Below are positions 52,311 to 55,686 of a DNA stretch of 55,686 nucleotides, one piece after another. The position numbers and the translations under genes were made by a program. The notes beneath the pieces were generated by a model. It did no database searches. It saw only the letters and a program-made list of their open reading frames with translations, and was not told the DNA's origin. Location: contig NZ_BJMM01000043.1 of NCBI RefSeq assembly GCF_006539165.1, positions 1-55,686 on the forward strand, read 5' to 3'. Position 1 is the stretch's first letter. Each line of letters begins with the position of its first letter. The DNA comes from Streptomyces cacaoi (GTDB lineage: Bacteria > Actinomycetota > Actinomycetes > Streptomycetales > Streptomycetaceae).

Positions 52311-53183
52311 TCAGACCGCGCGGGGCAGGGGCTCCGCGGAACCCAGCACCTCGCGCAGATGCTTCTCGACAAGGGGAATCACCTCGGCGACCGGAACATT
52401 CCTGCCCAGCTCGTTGGAGAGCGAGGTGACGCCCGCGTCCCGGATGCCGCAGGGGACGATGCGGTCGAACCAGGTGTTGTCGGGGCAGCAGTTGAGGGCG
52501 AAGCCGTGCATCGTGACGCCCTTGGCCACGCGCACCCCGATCGCCGCCAGCTTCCGGTCCTCGCCGCGCTGGCCCGCGTTCGACGGGGCGTACTCGGGGC
52601 CGCGCAGCCGCGGGTCGTACTCCTCGCTCGCCGCGCGGGCCTCCGGCGTCAGCTGCGGGGCCAGATCGAGCGCGAGACCGTCGCCGCCCGGGCCGGCGGA
52701 CCCGGGCACCGCGTTCCCCGCGGCGTCCCCGGCGGTGCCCGCCACGGCGTCGCCCAGCACCCAGACCCCGCTGCGGCCCTCCACCCGGCTCGTCTCCAGG
52801 CCCAGCTCGGCGCAGGCCCGGATGAGGGCCTCCTCCATGCGGCGCACATGGGCGACGACGTCCACCGGCCGCGGCAGCTTCAGGATGGGGTACCCGACCA
52901 GCTGCCCGGGGCCGTGCCAGGTGATCTTGCCGCCGCGGTCCACGTCGACGACCGGGGTGCCGTCCAGCGGGCGCTCGTCGTCCTCGGTGCGCCGGCCGGC
53001 GGTGTAGACGGCGGGGTGCTCCAGCAGCAGACAGGTGTCGGGGATCTCGTCGGCGAAGCGCGCGGCGTGCACCGTGCGCTGCTCCTGCCACGCCTGTGTG
53101 TACTCGACGGCGTCGGCGCCGAAGCCCAGATGGACGAACCGCAGCTCGTCCGTGGTCCGCCCGGTCGCCGTGGGCTGCCCCAT
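52311..53183 (-). CDS. lipB: Octanoyl-ACP:protein octanoyltransferase
   Basis: Transfers octanoyl groups from ACP to lipoyl domains, feeding LipA. It has 290 residues. 'TCLLLEHPAVYTAGRRTEDD' and 'VDRGGKITWHGPGQLVGYPI' contain the family fingerprint, and 'KLAAIGVRVAKGVTMHGFAL' and 'VPCGIRDAGVTSLSNEL' hold the catalytic Lys and Cys. An insert of about 55 residues at about 148-202 ('VAGTAGDAAGNAVPG', then an acidic/Pro segment) makes it longer than usual LipB and is probably a surface loop. ATG 53183 begins MGQPTATGR. It is in an operon-like pair with lipA. Confidence 0.96.
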   Translation of the reverse strand: MGQPTATGRTTDELRFVHLGFGADAVEYTQAWQEQRTVHAARFADEIPDTCLLLEHPAVYTAGRRTEDDERPLDGTPVVDVDRGGKITWHGPGQLVGYPILKLPRPVDVVAHVRRMEEALIRACAELGLETSRVEGRSGVWVLGDAVAGTAGDAAGNAVPGSAGPGGDGLALDLAPQLTPEARAASEEYDPRLRGPEYAPSNAGQRGEDRKLAAIGVRVAKGVTMHGFALNCCPDNTWFDRIVPCGIRDAGVTSLSNELGRNVPVAEVIPLVEKHLREVLGSAEPLPRAV

Positions 53184-53407
53184 GCCGTTCCTCCTCCGCT
53201 CGCCCGCTCACTCGCGGGTTCGAATCGCGCCCCGGCCACTCTACGGCCGGACCTCGACACCACCGAGGGCGGCCGTCTCCTCACACGTACGAATGAATAC
53301 ATGACGAAGCGGGCGAGGCCACCTCAAAGGACCGTTACATTCGCGCCGTTCCAGCAGGGCGCCCCGGCGTCTGCCGTAAGCCGCGAGGGCAGGAGACCGT
53401 AAACCTG

Positions 53408-55054
53408 ATGACGATGGAACGATCTGGGAGCAGCGCCCACGGCGTGGGCTCGGCGAACCAGTCCTCCCAGCAGCGCATCCCCAACCGCCAGCTCGCCGCG
53501 CTGATCGCCGAGGCCGGCTTCTCCAACGCGGGGCTGGCCCGGCGGGTGGACCAGCTCGGCCTGGAACACGGCCTCGACCTGCGCTACGACAAGACCTCCG
53601 TGACGCGGTGGCTGCGCGGCCAGCAGCCCCGCGGCACCACGCCCGCACTCATCGCCGAGGTGTTCACCCGCCGCCTCGGCCGCCGGCTGACCGCACAGGA
53701 CCTCGGCCTGGACGCGTGCGCCCCCGTGTACGCGGGGCTGGAGTTCGCCGCGACCCCGGCCGAGGCCGTGGACATCGTCAGCGGACTGTGGCGCAAGGAC
53801 TCCGGCAGCCATGCCGAACTGCGCAAGATCGCGTTCACCCCGGCGGGGCTGGTCGTGCCCAGCCGGGACTGGCTGATCGGCCGCGCCGACGAGAAGGTCG
53901 CGCGCAGCCCCGAACCGGACACGACGCCCGGCGGTCCCGGTGCCTCCGGACCGTCCCTCCAGCCCGGCATCGACGGGCGGACCGGCCCGCCGGCGCCCGG
54001 CCCCGTCCACCCGGCCGCCACCCGGGTCCCCGCGCAGGGCCGGGCCACCGGCGCCGGCCTCGGCGGCGGCATCGGCTCGCCCGTGCCCGGGCCCGGCGGC
54101 AGGCCGTCGCTGCCCGCCGCGCGCCTCGAACGCGTCGAGCGGGGGCCGGGCCAGCGCGTCACCGGCGGCGACGTCGCGGCGCTGCGCTCGGTGTGCGAAC
54201 TGTTCCGGGCGCTCGACCACGCCTACGGCGGCGGGCACGCCCGGCAGGCGCTCGTGCGGTACCTGGAGCACGAGTGCGAGCCCATGCTGCGCGGCGTCTA
54301 CGGCGAACAGCTCGGCCGGCGGCTGTTCGGTGCCGCCGCCGATCTGACCCGGCTCGCCGGCTGGACGTCGTACGACATCGCCGCGCACGGCCTCGCCCAG
54401 CGGTACTTCGTGCAGGCACTGCGGCTCACCCAGGCCGCGGGCGACCGGGCGTTCGGCTCCTACGTCCTGGTGACGATGAGCCGGCAGGCCGTCTACCTCG
54501 GCCACGGGCGGGAGGCCGTCCAACTGGCGCGGGTGGCCCAGCAGGGCATCGGCACATCGGCGCAGCCCGTCGTCCAGGCGCTGCTGCACGCCGCCGAGGC
54601 GCGCGGGCACGGCGTGCTCGGCGAGGTGCGGGCCTGCGCCGCCTCCCTCGCGCGTGCCGAGCGGGCGCTGGAGGCGTCCCGGCCCGGCGAGGACGTCCCC
54701 CAGTGGGCGCGGTTCTTCGACGAGGCCCAGCTCGCCGACGAGTTCGGGCACTGCCACCGCGACCTCCAGCAGTACCGTGCCGCCGCGCAGCACGCAGAGC
54801 GCTCCCTCCAGCTGAGAGGCGCGGGGTTCGCCCGCAGCCGGCTGTTCTGCCGGATCGTGCTCGCCTCGGCCCGGCTCGGGCTCGGCGAGATCGAGCAGGC
54901 GTGCGTGCTGGGGGCCGAGGCCGCACAGCACGCGGCCGAGATGCGGTCCGTGCGGGCGCACGAGTACGTGCGGGACTTCGAGCGGCGGCTGGAGCCGTAC
55001 CGGGACGCCGCGGCGGTGCGGCAGTACCGGGAGAAGGTCGCGGCCCTCGTCTGA
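53408..55054 (+). CDS. HTH regulator with TPR-like C-terminus
   Basis: Protein of 548 residues. The N-terminal 110 residues are an XRE-like helix-turn-helix: 'NRQLAALIAEAGFSNAGLAR', 'RYDKTSVTRWLRGQQPRGTT' and 'EVFTRRLGRRLTAQDLGL'. A disordered Gly/Pro linker (about 160-235) follows. The C-terminal 300 residues are helical repeats ('HAYGGGHARQALVRYLEHEC', 'DFERRLEPYRDAAAVRQYRE'), as in pleiotropic actinobacterial regulators of the TPR type. From memory it is the conserved neighbour of lipB in Streptomyces. ATG 53408 is used; ATG 53414 is possible. The target genes are unknown. Confidence 0.85.
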   Translation: MTMERSGSSAHGVGSANQSSQQRIPNRQLAALIAEAGFSNAGLARRVDQLGLEHGLDLRYDKTSVTRWLRGQQPRGTTPALIAEVFTRRLGRRLTAQDLGLDACAPVYAGLEFAATPAEAVDIVSGLWRKDSGSHAELRKIAFTPAGLVVPSRDWLIGRADEKVARSPEPDTTPGGPGASGPSLQPGIDGRTGPPAPGPVHPAATRVPAQGRATGAGLGGGIGSPVPGPGGRPSLPAARLERVERGPGQRVTGGDVAALRSVCELFRALDHAYGGGHARQALVRYLEHECEPMLRGVYGEQLGRRLFGAAADLTRLAGWTSYDIAAHGLAQRYFVQALRLTQAAGDRAFGSYVLVTMSRQAVYLGHGREAVQLARVAQQGIGTSAQPVVQALLHAAEARGHGVLGEVRACAASLARAERALEASRPGEDVPQWARFFDEAQLADEFGHCHRDLQQYRAAAQHAERSLQLRGAGFARSRLFCRIVLASARLGLGEIEQACVLGAEAAQHAAEMRSVRAHEYVRDFERRLEPYRDAAAVRQYREKVAALV

Positions 55055-55149
55055 GACCGTTCCCGTCCTTCTTTCCGGCCGGGCCCGGCCCTCGCTGCCG
55101 CGGGGCCGGGCCCGGGCCCTTTCCGGGGCACCGGCGTTACCGTGTCGCC

Positions 55150-55515
55150 ATGGAGATCTGGGTGAACCCCGCCTGTTCGAAGTGCCGCAGCGCGGTGCGG
55201 CTGCTGGACGCCGAAGGCGTCGACTACACGGTGCGGCGCTATCTGGAGGAGCCGCCCGATGCCGCCGAACTCCGGGACGTGCTGCGGCGGTTGGGGCTGG
55301 AGCCGTGGGACATCACCCGTACCGGGGAAGCGGTGGCCCGGGAGCTGGGTGTCGCGGAGTGGCCGCGGGACGAGGGGAGTCGGGAGCGGTGGATCGCGGC
55401 TCTCGCCGCGCATCCCGAGATGGTGCAGCGGCCGATCATCACCGCTGATGACGGGACGGCTGTTGTGGGGCGGAGTGAGTCGGCCGTGCGGGATGCCTTG
55501 GGGCGGCGGGCCTGA
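55150..55515 (+). CDS. ArsC/Spx-like thioredoxin-fold protein
   Basis: Arsenate reductase (glutaredoxin-type) family protein of 121 residues. 'VNPACSKCRSAVRLLDAEGV' provides the active-site Cys region with a CxxC, unlike the single Cys of classical ArsC. 'RRYLEEPPDAAELRDVLRRL' and 'QRPIITADDGTAVVGRSESA' with the cis-Pro complete the fold. It could reduce arsenate or serve as a thiol-disulfide protein; no ars genes are near. ATG 55150 follows a short GC-rich gap after the regulator. Confidence 0.88.
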   Translation: MEIWVNPACSKCRSAVRLLDAEGVDYTVRRYLEEPPDAAELRDVLRRLGLEPWDITRTGEAVARELGVAEWPRDEGSRERWIAALAAHPEMVQRPIITADDGTAVVGRSESAVRDALGRRA

Positions 55516-55686
55516 CGTTTCTTGGTGCGGCTGGGCCCTGGTGGCCTCGGTCTGGCCTGGGGTGGCCTTGCCTCTTTTGGGTTTTGTCGGCCGTGAGTTG
55601 GGCCCCCTGCTGTGGTGGGGGCGCGCCTGGTTTGTGCGGCTCGTCTGGTTAGCTCGCCCCTACTCCAGAGCGAAGCTCTGAGCTCC
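55516..55686. other. Right edge, non-coding
   Basis: No gene is seen in the last 171 bases. The first part is T- and G-rich on the plus strand. CAGAGC-GAA-GCTCTG at 55666-55680 forms a 6-bp hairpin with a GAA loop, perhaps the terminator of a convergent gene beyond the edge. Confidence 0.4.

Noticed and set aside
53205..53245. tRNA-like GGTTCGAATC sequence
   Set aside because: It resembles a T-loop but no acceptor, D or anticodon stems can be paired around it, and it lies in the lipB upstream region.

Overview
The window is chromosomal DNA of a Streptomyces or very close relative. It is about 70-75% GC with strong third-position GC bias, many GTG starts and GTGA/ATGA stop-start overlaps. The right-hand 12 kb carries the order glnA - RDD protein - DUF4191 protein - small protein - lipA - lipB - regulator, which from memory is the Streptomyces core order (SCO2198 to SCO2192 in S. 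coelicolor). A DMT transporter, a radical SAM protein and a DUF1152 protein sit inside that order here. No rRNA, tRNA, CRISPR, integrase or transposase was recognised.

Left part, 1-13.8 kb, is metabolism and signalling. It holds an ArsR-type regulator coupled to an MFS exporter. A ROK regulator is divergent from a sugar ABC operon (lipoprotein, two permeases, no ATPase) that ends in a GH1 beta-glucosidase. A large FtsX-type permease lacks an adjacent ATPase and is divergent from a histidine kinase/response regulator pair.

14.0-24.4 kb is a conflict-type locus. In order it encodes a small helical protein, a macro-domain protein, an MbcA-like antitoxin, a RES-domain toxin (NAD+ phosphorylase family) and a 1272-residue CHAT-protease protein, with a caspase-fold protein convergent to it. 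The pairing of RES with macro domain is chemically suggestive: MbcT-type RES enzymes make ADP-ribose-1''-phosphate, and macro domains of the Poa1p type dephosphorylate it. Every junction in this locus is filled with short tandem repeats, and one 24-bp array appears to have separated the toxin from its original start.

24.7-34.9 kb is mostly housekeeping: monomeric NADP isocitrate dehydrogenase, an orphan proteasome beta subunit, a GNAT protein, a quercetinase/hydrolase pair divergent from a MarR regulator, a NERD protein and a long-form GAPDH.

34.9-43.7 kb is an accessory island of visibly lower GC. Its centre is the best candidate for an undescribed system. A three-gene coupled operon encodes a four-helix membrane protein, a PNP/MTAN-fold phosphorylase and a membrane-anchored PLD-like protein, and it is divergent from a Nudix-winged-helix (NrtR-type, ADP-ribose-sensing family) regulator. 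The membrane protein ends with, and the phosphorylase begins with, the same 21-residue Gly/Asn-rich motif (13 of 21 identical, no gaps). This looks like a homotypic signalling tag that couples a sensor to an effector, as in bacterial amyloid-signalling motifs. A shared inverted repeat lies between the two divergent promoters. Beyond it are a small membrane protein, a CxxC protein and an HTH regulator, none of known function.

Limits: starts were chosen by eye from ribosome binding sites and family knowledge. No alignments, structure predictions or searches were run.
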